This document shows positions 47,464-58,081 of a stretch of DNA of 64,000 nucleotides, in pieces (the stretch's first letter is position 1; each line of letters starts with the position of its first letter). The notes under the pieces are model-generated. The model ran no database searches. It saw only the letters and a program-made list of their open reading frames with translations, and was not told the DNA's origin. The translations under genes and the position numbers were made by a program. Source of the stretch: Angustibacter sp. Root456 (GTDB taxonomy: Bacteria > Actinomycetota > Actinomycetes > Actinomycetales > Angustibacteraceae); contig NZ_LMER01000014.1 in NCBI RefSeq assembly GCF_001426435.1, positions 14,785 to 78,784 of the forward strand, given 5' to 3'.

Positions 47464-48201
47464 ATGGCGATCGAGTTCTCCGCGCTGCGCATCGACGCGC
47501 TGGACCCGTTGCGGCTGGCCGACTTCTGGGCGCGAGTCCTGCGGTGGGACGTGCACGACTCCCCTGTCGGCGACGTCCTGGTGGCGCCCGGAGACGCCAC
47601 CAGCTACCCCCTGCGGTTCGGCCGAACCGACAGGCGCAAGACGATTCAGAACCGCATCCACCTGGACCTCACCAGCGACTCCCCTGGCCACCAGCGCGAG
47701 CTGGTCGACCGCGTGCTCGCCCTCGGCGGCCGCCACGTCGACGTGGGTCAGCGCGGCGACGAGGGGCACGTCGTGCTGGCCGACCCAGAGGGCAACGAGC
47801 TGTGCGTCGTCGAGGCCGGCAACGGCTTCCTCGCCGGATGTGGCCGCATCGGTGCGATCAACTGCGACGGCACCCAGGCGCTCGGCTACTTCTGGAGCGA
47901 GGCGCTCGGGTGGCCGCTGGTCTGGGACCAGGACGAGGAGACGGCGATCCAGTCGCCGCGGGGTGGCTCGAAGATCACCTGGAGCGGTCCCCCGCTCATG
48001 GCGCGCAACGGCAAGGACCGCGTGCAGCTCGACGTCGCCGTGCCAGCCGATGACGACGTCGAAGCCGAGCTGCAGCGGCTCGTCGCTCTGGGAGCGACCC
48101 CGGCTGACGGGCTCGATACCGACGACGAGGTGACGATGCTCGACCCAGACGGCAACCAGTTCGCCGTCCTCACCGCCGCCGTCACACCCAGGAGTTCGTG
48201 A
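47464..48201 (+). CDS. Two-domain VOC (glyoxalase-like) protein
   Basis: 245 residues with two glyoxalase-like beta-alpha-beta repeats. The first ends EGHVVLADPEGNELCVVE and the second DEVTMLDPDGNQFAVLTA; both carry the acidic-glycine turn of the VOC superfamily. PLRLADFWARVLRWDV is the usual helix of the first module. Metal ligands are not unambiguous. The substrate is unknown; such proteins include dioxygenases, resistance proteins and isomerases. Its last 20 bases overlap the convergent gene ending at 48182. Confidence 0.85.
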   Translation: MAIEFSALRIDALDPLRLADFWARVLRWDVHDSPVGDVLVAPGDATSYPLRFGRTDRRKTIQNRIHLDLTSDSPGHQRELVDRVLALGGRHVDVGQRGDEGHVVLADPEGNELCVVEAGNGFLAGCGRIGAINCDGTQALGYFWSEALGWPLVWDQDEETAIQSPRGGSKITWSGPPLMARNGKDRVQLDVAVPADDDVEAELQRLVALGATPADGLDTDDEVTMLDPDGNQFAVLTAAVTPRSS

Positions 48202-48562
48202 CCGCGGACAGCAGCCGCACGTCGTCGATCCCCCGGCGACGCAGCTCCTCGCAGCGGTCGAGGGCCGTGGCCCCGTCGAGGTACACGTCGTGCACCTGCA
48301 CGTCGTCATCCGGTCCGGACAGCACCACGTGCACCCTGACGTGCTCTGCGGGGCCGATCCCGCCGGGCGACCCGTGCAGGGTGTGGTCGTCGACGAGGTT
48401 CGACCGCCCCTGGTCTTCGGCGAGCGCGGCGTCGAGCCACGCGGACGCCTGCGCCTCGCTGCCCGTGACAACGGCGACGCGCAGCGCGCCGCCACCGCCG
48501 ACGGGCCCGAGGTGGTCGAGCCAGCACGACGCCTCAGACCCGTTGCGTCGGCGTCCGCTCAC
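48182..48562 (-). CDS. Hypothetical protein convergent with the VOC gene
   Basis: About 126 residues. The N-terminus is basic (VSGRRRNGSEASCWLDHLG), then ALRVAVVTGSEAQASAWLDA, VHVVLSGPDDDVQVHDVYLD and LRRRGIDDVRLLSAVTNSWV suggest alternating strands and helices. No family was recognised. GTG 48562 is the assumed start because a GGGTGAC lies just upstream; a longer reading to 48634 enters the UvrA-like gene end. The overlap of 20 bases with the VOC gene is on opposite strands. Confidence 0.5.
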   Translation of the reverse strand: MSGRRRNGSEASCWLDHLGPVGGGGALRVAVVTGSEAQASAWLDAALAEDQGRSNLVDDHTLHGSPGGIGPAEHVRVHVVLSGPDDDVQVHDVYLDGATALDRCEELRRRGIDDVRLLSAVTNSWV

Positions 48563-48623
48563 GTCACCCGCCGCAGGCCAGCGAGACGCGCGCGGGGTGG
48601 ACCCGGCTGGTGGGGCGCACACG

Positions 48624-51014
<2,391 letters not shown>

Positions 51015-51038
51015 CGGCAGGCCCCCCTCGTCGTCATC

Positions 51039-51449
51039 TCAGCGCAGCTCCTGGATCCGCAGGAGGTTGCCCGCGGGGTCGCGCACCGCGCAGTCGCGGA
51101 TGCCGTAGGGCTGCTCGGTCGGTTCCTGGACGACGTCGGCGTCGCCGGCCTGCAGCCGCTCGAACGTCGCGTCGAGGTCGTGCGTCGCGAGCAGCAGCCG
51201 GGCGAACGTGCCCTTGGCCATCATCTCGGCGATCGTCGCGCGCTCGGCGTCGGTGATGCCGGGGTCGGCGAAGGGCGGCTGCAGCACGACGTTGGTGTCA
51301 GGCTGGCCCACCGGCCCCACGGTGAGCCAGCGCATGGTGCCCTGGCCGACGTCCAGCCGGACCTCGAAGCCGAGCAGGTCGCGATAGAAGGCCAGTGACG
51401 CCTCGGGGTCCTCGTGCGGGAGGAAGCTGGAGTAGATCGTGATGTCCAT
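51039..51449 (-). CDS. VOC family protein
   Basis: 136 residues, one glyoxalase-like module pair. It starts MDITIYSSFLPHEDPEASLA, continues DLLGFEVRLDVGQGTMRWLT, and ends CAVRDPAGNLLRIQELR; this is a well-known single-domain actinobacterial type paired with an AraC regulator. ATG 51449 is chosen because family members start MDIT. An overlapping GTG at 51458 forms GTGA with the AraC stop and is the alternative. Function unknown. Confidence 0.87.
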   Translation of the reverse strand: MDITIYSSFLPHEDPEASLAFYRDLLGFEVRLDVGQGTMRWLTVGPVGQPDTNVVLQPPFADPGITDAERATIAEMMAKGTFARLLLATHDLDATFERLQAGDADVVQEPTEQPYGIRDCAVRDPAGNLLRIQELR

Positions 51450-51454
51450 GGCGC

Positions 51455-51901
51455 TCACGCTAGGCGTGGCTCTCGGGTGCGCGCTTCTCGATTCCTGACC
51501 GGTCTGGTGACCTGCTTCTCCACGCACGGGGGCAGGCCCGTCTCGGCACGGCTCGTCTGCTGCCGGTAGACGCTGGGCGGCACGCCGACGAGCTCGGTGA
51601 AGCGGGTGCTGAACGTGCCCAGGGACGAGCAGCCGACCGCGAAGCACACGTCCGTGACGCTGAGGTCGCCGCGGCGCAGCAGGGCCATGGCGCGCTCGAT
51701 GCGTCGCGTCATGAGGTAGCTGTAGGGAGACTCGCCGAAGGCCAGCTTGAACTCCCGGCTCAGGTGGCCGGCCGACATGTGAGCGTCGCGGGCCAGCGCC
51801 TCGACGTCGAGGGGCTGGGCGTAGTCGCGGTCGATCCGGTCGCGCACGCCGCGCAGCCGCCTCAGGTGTCGCAGTCGCTCCTGCGTCGCCGCGCTGGTCA
51901 C
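51455..51901 (-). CDS. AraC-family regulator
   Basis: 148 residues, essentially only the DNA-binding half. Two helix-turn-helices are visible: LDVEALARDAHMSAGHLSRE and LSVTDVCFAVGCSSLGTFST, followed by RFTELVGVPPSVYRQQ. No ligand-binding domain is present. It is immediately upstream of the VOC gene, which it probably controls. The GTG at 51901 starts TSAATQERLRHLRRLRG. Confidence 0.88.
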   Translation of the reverse strand: MTSAATQERLRHLRRLRGVRDRIDRDYAQPLDVEALARDAHMSAGHLSREFKLAFGESPYSYLMTRRIERAMALLRRGDLSVTDVCFAVGCSSLGTFSTRFTELVGVPPSVYRQQTSRAETGLPPCVEKQVTRPVRNREARTREPRLA

Positions 51902-51945
51902 CCGCCCGATCGTGCCACACGCCGGCGCCCCGCAGGCGGCACGCG

Positions 51946-51977
51946 AGGAGGCCCACCGGGTGCCCGGTGGGCCTCCT
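51946..51977. terminator. Perfect 15-bp hairpin terminator
   Basis: AGGAGGCCCACCGGG and CCCGGTGGGCCTCCT pair perfectly around TG. It lies 16 bases after the small membrane protein stop on the minus strand, and before the AraC gene. Confidence 0.7.
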
Positions 51978-51992
51978 GCGTCGGTGTTGCCG

Positions 51993-52304
51993 TCAGGCCG
52001 TGGCCAGCGCTCCCGCGGCGCGGCGCGTCCGGTGCCGACGACGCGTCGTGATCGCGAACGTGACCGCGACGAGCGCCGCGATGGCGACGGCCAGGGCGAT
52101 CCACAGCAGCGGGCTGGCTCCGGTGTCGACGGGCACGGTCGAGGGGGCCACTGCGTGGCCCGACGAAGGGTCGTCCGGCGGTGGCACGAGCGCTGCGGCG
52201 CGGGTCGATGCGAGCACCAGCACGGCGAAGGCCGCGACTGCAGCGGTGAGCAGACGGCGGACGACGGCCGCGCTGCGGGACAGGATGCTGGGCGTGCGGT
52301 TCAT
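51993..52304 (-). CDS. Small secreted or membrane-anchored protein
   Basis: 103 residues. A signal-like N-terminus (LLTAAVAAFAVLVLASTRAA) is followed by a proline-rich stretch (LVPPPDDPSSGHAVAPSTVP) and a C-terminal helix (LLWIALAVAIAALVAVTFAI) ending in RRRHRTRRAAG. The layout is that of a wall-facing peptide held by a C-terminal anchor; the LPxTG motif is not present. AAGGAG is well placed before ATG 52304. It is divergent from the LuxR regulator, which may control it. Confidence 0.7.
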   Translation of the reverse strand: MNRTPSILSRSAAVVRRLLTAAVAAFAVLVLASTRAAALVPPPDDPSSGHAVAPSTVPVDTGASPLLWIALAVAIAALVAVTFAITTRRRHRTRRAAGALATA

Positions 52305-52454
52305 GGCGATCTCCTTGGGGTTCCGGTGGCCGACGGCGATGCTCTCGGCTCTGTCACCACAGTGGGCGCAGGGCGCGGCTGAGGGAATGCGACGTTGGGC
52401 GTGCGCCGCGCGGCGTACGCGCAAGAGCGCATGGTGCTGGGGCCGGCAGGCCTC

Positions 52455-52460
52455 TAGCGT
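52455..52460 (+). promoter_or_regulatory. Putative -10 element of the LuxR gene
   Basis: TAGCGT would start a transcript near 52467, 21 bases before the ATG and its GGAGGTG site. Confidence 0.45.
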
Positions 52461-52487
52461 GGTCAGCGCTGAACGGAGGTGACGGCG

Positions 52488-53252
52488 ATGACCATCACGT
52501 CGACCACGACGGACGCCGACCTGGCCGAGGTCCTGCGCGTCGTCGAGCGGGCCGAGGCTGCCGACGGCCAGGAGGAGTTCTACTCGGCGGTGCTCGTCGC
52601 GCTCCGCGAGCTGGTGCCGTGCGACGACATCACCTTCCAGGTGGCGGACGTCCGCCGGCGCGTGGCCACCGGGGTGTGCGTCACCGATGACGGCGTGGAG
52701 ACCTCCGTCCTCGATCCCGATGCGGCCACCGCCGCCGAGTTCTGGGAGGCGTACTGGGCCGAAGGCGGATGCAGCTACCCGCAGGACCGCGGCGACTTCG
52801 TCACCATCCTGCGGCGGTCGGACCAGTACGGCGACCAGGAGTACGCCCGCACCCGCATGGGCTCGCTCATGGCTCAGTGGGGTGTGCGCCACGAGGTGCT
52901 GGTGCCGCTGCCGCCGCTAGGGGTCCTGGACCGCCGCCTCCTGCTGTTCCGCTGCGACGGCACCGACTTCACCGACCACGAGCTGCTGATCCTGCGCCTG
53001 CTGCGACCGCACCTGTCCGAGCTGCACCTGCGGCGGCAGCGCGAGCTGAGCGGCCAGCCCGAGCTCACCCCGCGCCAGTGGGAGATCCTGCGCCGGGTGT
53101 CGTCCGGGGCCAGCAACGCCCAGATCGCCCGCGTGCTCGGCCTGTCGGAGGCGACGGTGCGCAAGCACCTCGAGAACGTGTTCGTCCGGCTCCACGTCAT
53201 GAGCCGTACCGAGGCCGTGGAACGCGTGCGGCCCTTCCTGCACGTCGCCTGA
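52488..53252 (+). CDS. LuxR-family regulator with GAF-like sensor
   Basis: 254 residues. The C-terminal helix-turn-helix reads ELTPRQWEILRRVSSGASNA, QIARVLGLSEATVRKHLENV, the GerE/LuxR pattern. The N-terminal 180 residues resemble a GAF sensor (ELVPCDDITFQVADVRRRVA, WGVRHEVLVPLPPLG, LLLFRCDGTDFTDHELLILR). There is no receiver domain. ATG 52488 has GGAGGTG at the correct distance. It is divergent from the small secreted protein gene. Confidence 0.86.
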   Translation: MTITSTTTDADLAEVLRVVERAEAADGQEEFYSAVLVALRELVPCDDITFQVADVRRRVATGVCVTDDGVETSVLDPDAATAAEFWEAYWAEGGCSYPQDRGDFVTILRRSDQYGDQEYARTRMGSLMAQWGVRHEVLVPLPPLGVLDRRLLLFRCDGTDFTDHELLILRLLRPHLSELHLRRQRELSGQPELTPRQWEILRRVSSGASNAQIARVLGLSEATVRKHLENVFVRLHVMSRTEAVERVRPFLHVA

Positions 53253-53265
53253 CCAGCCGCTGCGC

Positions 53266-53271
53266 CACAAT
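53266..53271 (+). promoter_or_regulatory. -10-like element for the PHP gene
   Basis: CACAAT ends six bases before ATG 53278, which lacks a ribosome site; consistent with a leaderless transcript. Confidence 0.4.
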
Positions 53272-53277
53272 GGCGCG

Positions 53278-54315
53278 ATGGACCCGCTGGAGGCACTGCG
53301 CCGCATCGCGTTCCTGCTCGAGCGCGCTCTGGAGTCGTCGTACCGCGTCAAGGCGTTCCGGACGGCGGCAGCGACCGTCGCGGTGACCGACCCCGTCGAG
53401 CTGCGCCGCCTGCGCGACAAGGGTTCGCTCACTGACCTGCCTGGCGTCGGTGACCGCACGGCCGCGGTGATCCGCGAGGCGCTCGACGGTGAGGTCCCCT
53501 CGTACCTGCGCAAGCTCGAGGAGTCCTCGCCCGAGCTCGTCACCGACCTGGACGACGCCGGGCGGGCGCTGCTGACCCAGCTCAAGGGCGACCTGCACAG
53601 CCACTCGGACTGGAGTGACGGCGGCAGTCCGATCGACGAGATGGCCCGCACCGCAGCCGCCATGGGGCACGAGTACCTCGCGCTCACCGACCACTCGCCC
53701 CGGCTCACCGTCGCCAACGGGCTGTCGCCCGAGCGGCTGCGTCGCGAGATGGCCATCGTCGCCGAGCTCAACGAGGAGCTCGCGCCGTTCCGGTTCCTCA
53801 CCGGTATCGAGGTCGACATCCTCGACGACGGGTCGCTCGACCAGGAGCCGGAGCTGCTCGGCCGGCTCGACGTCGTCGTCGCGTCCGTGCACTCCAAGCT
53901 CCGGATGGACCGCAAGGACATGACCCGACGCATGGTGGCGGCGATCGCCAACCCCTACACCGACGTCCTGGGCCACTGCACCGGCCGCTACGTCACCACC
54001 AACACCCGCACGGGCAAGCCTCGGCCGCCGTCGGACTTCGACGCCGACCTGGTCTTCGAGGCGTGCCGGCACTTCGGTGTCGCCGTCGAGATCAACGCTC
54101 GCCCCGAGCGGCTCGACCCCCCACGCGAGCTGCTCCGTCAGGCGGTCGAGGCCGGCTGCCTGTTCAGCATCGACACCGACGCCCACGCGCCCGGGCAGCT
54201 CGACTGGCGCCCGTACGGCGTCGCGCGCGCCGTCGAGTGCGGCGTACCCGCCGACCGCATCATCACCACGTGGGACGTCGACCGGCTCCTCGAGTGGGCC
54301 GGCCGGGAGCGGTGA
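53278..54315 (+). CDS. PHP-domain metallophosphoesterase with HhH motif (PolX C-terminal-like)
   Basis: 345 residues. The first 95 resemble the helix-hairpin-helix region of PolX (YRVKAFRTAAATVAV, LTDLPGVGDRTAAVIREALD). The PHP domain begins KGDLHSHSDWSDGGSPIDEM with the metal histidines and aspartate. It continues HEYLALTDHSPRL, GIEVDILDDGSL, VVASVHSKLRM, and DTDAHAPGQLDW. These motifs form a trinuclear metal site. It lacks the polymerase domain. DNA-end or mononucleotide phosphatase activity is inferred. It stands alone after the LuxR gene. Confidence 0.88.
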   Translation: MDPLEALRRIAFLLERALESSYRVKAFRTAAATVAVTDPVELRRLRDKGSLTDLPGVGDRTAAVIREALDGEVPSYLRKLEESSPELVTDLDDAGRALLTQLKGDLHSHSDWSDGGSPIDEMARTAAAMGHEYLALTDHSPRLTVANGLSPERLRREMAIVAELNEELAPFRFLTGIEVDILDDGSLDQEPELLGRLDVVVASVHSKLRMDRKDMTRRMVAAIANPYTDVLGHCTGRYVTTNTRTGKPRPPSDFDADLVFEACRHFGVAVEINARPERLDPPRELLRQAVEAGCLFSIDTDAHAPGQLDWRPYGVARAVECGVPADRIITTWDVDRLLEWAGRER

Positions 54316-54432
54316 GCACCTGCGACGTCCCGCGGTCACCCGCACGGGCTCCGCTCCGCGTGCGATCACCGTCGAACCGTGGCACGGTAACCGCCGCCGG
54401 GGGCGGCAAACCAAGGTAAGGGGCTGGGCATC

Positions 54433-55122
54433 ATGGGGCGGGACGAGCACGCGGCAGGCCTCAGTGACGAGGAGCTGCAGGCGCAGGGGATCACGGCACT
54501 TCCGGACAAGGAGGTCGTGTCGATCCTCGACCTCAACGCTGACCTGGATCTGGCGATCGACGCCGCCGCGCCGATCGACCTGGCGGTGGCGGCCAACGCC
54601 AACGTCGCGGCGCCCATCGAGGCGTCCGTCGGCGGCAACATCCTCTCCACCGGTTCGACGGCGCAGTCGATGACCGACCAGGGGGCGCTCATCGACCAGA
54701 GCATCGCCGCCGACGCCACGGCACACTCCACGCAGGACAGCGGCATCGACCAGACCGCGACGACCGACCCGGGGTCGGCCACGGACACGACGGGGACGAC
54801 CGACCCCGCGACCACGGGCGGCACCGCGACCACGGACGGCACCACGACCGCGACCTCCGACCCGGCCGCTGCACTGTCGGACGGCAACCTGCTCAACGTC
54901 AACGTCAACCTGGACGCCGACGCGAACATCGCCGCGCCCATCGACGGGGCGGTAGCCGCCAACGCCAACGTGGCGGCGCCCATCGCCGGGTCGGTGGCGG
55001 CCAACGTCGGGTCGGTCGACTCCGACGCCGTCTCGATCGCTCAGCAGGACGCGATCATCAACCAGGACATCACCGGATCGGCCGAGGCCACGACGGACCA
55101 GACGTCCGACATCTCGCAGTAG
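54433..55122 (+). CDS. Duplicated Ala/Asn/Asp-rich protein, possible substrate of the adjacent M50 protease
   Basis: 229 residues with no signal peptide, no cysteine and few aromatic residues. Residues 1-30 (LSDEELQAQGITALPDKEVV) are charged and leader-like. Residues 33-75 and 155-200 are related copies, each with the unit VAANANVAAPI and a preceding DAxAPID. A second pair of short related blocks ends with Ile-Asp/Asn-Gln (ALIDQS and AIINQD). They are separated by a Thr/Asp/Gly/Pro linker (about 110-148). ATG 54433 has AAGGTAAGGGG upstream. The protease gene starts six bases after this stop, so the pair is an operon. Related two-gene pairs occur in actinobacteria by my recollection; the role is not known. 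Confidence 0.75.
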   Translation: MGRDEHAAGLSDEELQAQGITALPDKEVVSILDLNADLDLAIDAAAPIDLAVAANANVAAPIEASVGGNILSTGSTAQSMTDQGALIDQSIAADATAHSTQDSGIDQTATTDPGSATDTTGTTDPATTGGTATTDGTTTATSDPAAALSDGNLLNVNVNLDADANIAAPIDGAVAANANVAAPIAGSVAANVGSVDSDAVSIAQQDAIINQDITGSAEATTDQTSDISQ

Positions 55123-55128
55123 CGTCGG

Positions 55129-57540
55129 ATGACTCTCACCTCCGGGCACCCCGGGGGGCGCGACGGCCTGCCGTCGCCCCACCCGGGGACGGTCACCGAC
55201 GACCGCCCCGCGCACGCCGACGGCGTCGAGCTGATCGGCCAGATGGCGGGGTCGGGTTACCGCGAGCCACCTGCGCTGGTGCGTCGGGCGGACGGCCAGA
55301 CGCTTCAGCTGACGCCGTTGCTGTACCTGGTGCTGGAAGCCGTGGACGGCAGCCGCTCGTACGACGAGGTGGCGGCAGCGGTCTCGACGGCCTACGGCCG
55401 GACGGTGTCCGCCGACAACGTGCGCCGGCTCGTCGACGACCAGCTGCGGCCGCTCGGTCTCGTCGCGCGAGCGGACGGCTCCCAGCCGGAGCTCAAGCGC
55501 TCCAACCCCCTGCTGGCGCTGCGCCTGAAGTACGCCGTCACCGACCCGGAGCGCACCCGCCGCATCACCGACCCCTTCGGGCGGCTGTTCCACCCCGTCG
55601 TGGTCACGGTCGCGCTCGCAGCCTTTGCGGCGGTCTGTTGGTGGGTGCTGTTCCGCAAGGGCCTCGCCTCGGCGACGTACGAGGCGTTCGACAAGCCGGC
55701 GCTGCTGCTGCTCGTCTTCGCCGTGACGGTGCTGTCGGCCGGGTTCCACGAGTTCGGTCACGCCGCAGCCGCTCGGTACGGCGGGGCGACGCCCGGCGTC
55801 ATGGGAGCCGGCGTCTACCTCGTGTGGCCGGCGTTCTACACCGACGTCACCGACTCCTACCGACTCGGTCGGGTCGGTCGGGTACGCACCGACCTGGGCG
55901 GCCTGTACTTCAACGCCATCGTGGCGGTGGCGGTCGCCGCGATCTGGTGGGCCACGCGGTACGACGCCCTGCTGCTCGTCGTCGCGACGCAGGTGCTGCA
56001 GATGGTGCGCCAGCTGACCCCGCTGGTGCGCTTCGACGGCTACCACGTGCTCGCGGACGTCACGGGCGTCCCCGACCTGTTCCACCGCATCAAGCCCACG
56101 CTGCTCTCGGCCGTGCCGGGACGCCGTACCGATCCCGAGGCTCAGGCGCTCAAGCCCTGGGCCCGCGCGGTCGTGACGCTGTGGGTGCTGGTGGTCGTGC
56201 CGCTGCTGCTCTTCTCCTTCGTCACCCTGGTCGTGGCCCTCCCCCGCGTGCTGGCCACCGCCTGGGTGAAGGTTGGCGAGCAGGCCCACGCCCTGTCAGT
56301 GGCGGTCGGCGCGGGCGAGCTCACCGAGGCGGCCGCGAGAGTGCTCGCCCTCGTCGCGATCGCCTTCCCGATCCTGGCGACCGCCGTGATCATCGCCCGG
56401 CTGCTGCGTCAGGCGGGCACGAGCGTCTGGCGCCGGACCGAAGGGTCGCCGGGACGCCGAGCGCTCGCGGGGCTCCTCGCCGTCGCGTTGGCGGCGGGCC
56501 TGGCCTGGGCTTGGTGGCCGCACCCGGGCACCTACCGGCCCGTGCGTCCCTACGAGCGAGGGACGGTCACCGACCTCACGCAGCTCGTCTCGTCGTCGAC
56601 GGCGTCGGGCCTGCAGGCTGGGGTGCAGGGCAGGGCGTCAGCGGTGTGGCCGGCCGGAGAGCCGCGCGCGACGGCCGAGCACCCGCGACTGGCCATGGTG
56701 CTCGTGCCGCGCGCGGAACCCGAGTCCGGCGCCGGACGACCTGCGGCGCCCGCGTGGGTGTTCCCCTTCGACAAGCCGCTCGCGGCCGCCCCGGGCGACA
56801 CCGTCGCCATGGCCGTGAACACCACGAACGGCACGGTCGTCTACGACGTGGCCATGGCGCTGGTGTGGGTCGAGGACGGCGCCCCCGCCCTCAACCGCGA
56901 CGAGGCCTTCGCGGCGGCCAGCTGCTCGGGCTGCGCGGCCGTGGCGGTCGCCTTCCAGGTGGTGCTCGTGGTCGGGCAGTCGCACACCGACGTCCCGAAG
57001 GCGTTGTCGACGGCGGTGAACTACGACTGCACGGGCTGTCTGACGTACGCCCTCGCCGTGCAGCTGTTCGTCACCCTCGACCGCCCGCTGGACGATGCGG
57101 CCGCCGCGAGGCTCCGGCAGCTGTGGCAGCAGATCGCGGACTTCGGCCGGCGGATCGACGAGGTCCCGTTGTCCGAGCTGCAGCACCGGCTGACGCAGTA
57201 CGAGCAGCAGATCCTGGAGGTCGTCCAGCCGTTCGTTGCGCAGCCCGGCGCGACGGGCCCGACCGCGACCGGTACCGCAACCGGTGTCCCGACCACCTCC
57301 GCCGACGCGACCGGCACGGCGACGTCCGCCAGCAGCGCAGTCGCGTCCCCGACGGCGTCCGGCGCGTCGGCGTCCACCGGCCCGAACGAGCCTGCCGCGA
57401 CCACCGAACCCACGTCCTCGCCCGCTCCCGGGACGGCGACCCCGACCGCCGGACCCACCACCACGACCGCCGGGACTCCTTCCACGGCGACTTCCACGGC
57501 GGCTTCCACAGCGACCGCGACGAGTAGCCCCACGGGCTGA
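55129..57540 (+). CDS. PqqD-like/M50 membrane zinc protease with C-terminal CxxC domain
   Basis: 803 residues. Residues about 30-115 resemble a PqqD or RiPP-recognition winged helix (LVRRADGQTLQLTPLLYLVL, LEAVDGSRSYDEVAAAVSTA). Membrane helices surround the M50 zinc site H207-E208-F209-G210-H211 (AGFHEFGHAAAARYGG) and the third ligand region LVRFDGYHVLADV (D303). A further group of helices runs to about residue 465. The exposed C-terminal part contains CSGC (599-602) and CTGC (634-637) in two related beta segments, then a long Thr/Ser/Pro tail. It resembles the putative peptide zinc metalloproteases such as YydH of the epipeptide system. Cleavage of the preceding protein is inference. Confidence 0.85.
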   Translation: MTLTSGHPGGRDGLPSPHPGTVTDDRPAHADGVELIGQMAGSGYREPPALVRRADGQTLQLTPLLYLVLEAVDGSRSYDEVAAAVSTAYGRTVSADNVRRLVDDQLRPLGLVARADGSQPELKRSNPLLALRLKYAVTDPERTRRITDPFGRLFHPVVVTVALAAFAAVCWWVLFRKGLASATYEAFDKPALLLLVFAVTVLSAGFHEFGHAAAARYGGATPGVMGAGVYLVWPAFYTDVTDSYRLGRVGRVRTDLGGLYFNAIVAVAVAAIWWATRYDALLLVVATQVLQMVRQLTPLVRFDGYHVLADVTGVPDLFHRIKPTLLSAVPGRRTDPEAQALKPWARAVVTLWVLVVVPLLLFSFVTLVVALPRVLATAWVKVGEQAHALSVAVGAGELTEAAARVLALVAIAFPILATAVIIARLLRQAGTSVWRRTEGSPGRRALAGLLAVALAAGLAWAWWPHPGTYRPVRPYERGTVTDLTQLVSSSTASGLQAGVQGRASAVWPAGEPRATAEHPRLAMVLVPRAEPESGAGRPAAPAWVFPFDKPLAAAPGDTVAMAVNTTNGTVVYDVAMALVWVEDGAPALNRDEAFAAASCSGCAAVAVAFQVVLVVGQSHTDVPKALSTAVNYDCTGCLTYALAVQLFVTLDRPLDDAAAARLRQLWQQIADFGRRIDEVPLSELQHRLTQYEQQILEVVQPFVAQPGATGPTATGTATGVPTTSADATGTATSASSAVASPTASGASASTGPNEPAATTEPTSSPAPGTATPTAGPTTTTAGTPSTATSTAASTATATSSPTG

Positions 57541-57586
57541 ACCGCGTCCCGAGCGCGCGCCGCCTGGCGGGACGTTCGGCGAGGGG

Positions 57587-57592
57587 CAGACT
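57587..57592 (+). promoter_or_regulatory. -10-like element for a leaderless gene
   Basis: CAGACT ends seven bases before GTG 57600. A weak CGTCCCG/CGGGACG inverted repeat (57545-57574) just before could end the protease transcript. Confidence 0.4.
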
Positions 57593-57599
57593 GGCAACC

Positions 57600-58019
57600 G
57601 TGATCAGCGTCGAGCTCGCCGAGCGCCTGCGCTCGACCGGTGTGCGGTGGGAGCCCTCGCCGGGTGACCGGTTCGTCGTCCGCGACCGCGGCATGGACGA
57701 CGAGGTGTTCGTGATCGCCGACATGGTGGTGGAGGCCGTGGCGCAGCCCACCGGGCACGTGCTCCGCTTCAACGGCACGACCGAGTGGGCCCTCGACAGC
57801 GTCGACCAGGGCGCCGTGCTGTGGCTGCCGCGCGAGGATCAGCTGCGCGAGCTGCTCGGGGACGCGTTCGTCGCGCTGTCACGCCGTGACGGCCGGTTCG
57901 TCGTGACCTGGCGTGGCGCGGGGGTCGAGAGCGCCGTCGAGCACGCGGATGCCGGGTGCGCTTACGCCCTGGCCGTCCTGACGTCTCGCGGAACCCATGA
58001 CGCGGGAACAAGAGCGTGA
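57600..58019 (+). CDS. Conserved actinobacterial small protein (often labelled CpaE, unsupported)
   Basis: 139 residues, all cytosolic. The sequence ISVELAERLRSTGVRWEPSP, then GDRFVVRDRGMDDEVFVIAD and FNGTTEWALDSVDQGAVLWLPREDQL form a conserved actinobacterial family. It has neither a Walker motif nor a receiver domain, so the pilus-assembly label given to relatives is not supported. The last third carries WRGAGVESAVEHADAGCAYA. GTG 57600 is probably leaderless. Function unknown. Confidence 0.8.
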   Translation: MISVELAERLRSTGVRWEPSPGDRFVVRDRGMDDEVFVIADMVVEAVAQPTGHVLRFNGTTEWALDSVDQGAVLWLPREDQLRELLGDAFVALSRRDGRFVVTWRGAGVESAVEHADAGCAYALAVLTSRGTHDAGTRA

Positions 58020-58081
58020 CAGTGGCGGTTGTGTCGTGCGATAGTTGAATCCGCAACAATCATCCTCCCAGGGAGGCCGTC

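Noticed and set aside
53197-56289. 1030-codon frame on the minus strand
   Set aside because: It covers the PHP, repeat-protein and M50 genes in antisense and has low-complexity Val/Gly/Arg content.
57600-58019. Pilus assembly CpaE
   Set aside because: No ATPase motif or pilus genes nearby; the label is only inherited from database naming.
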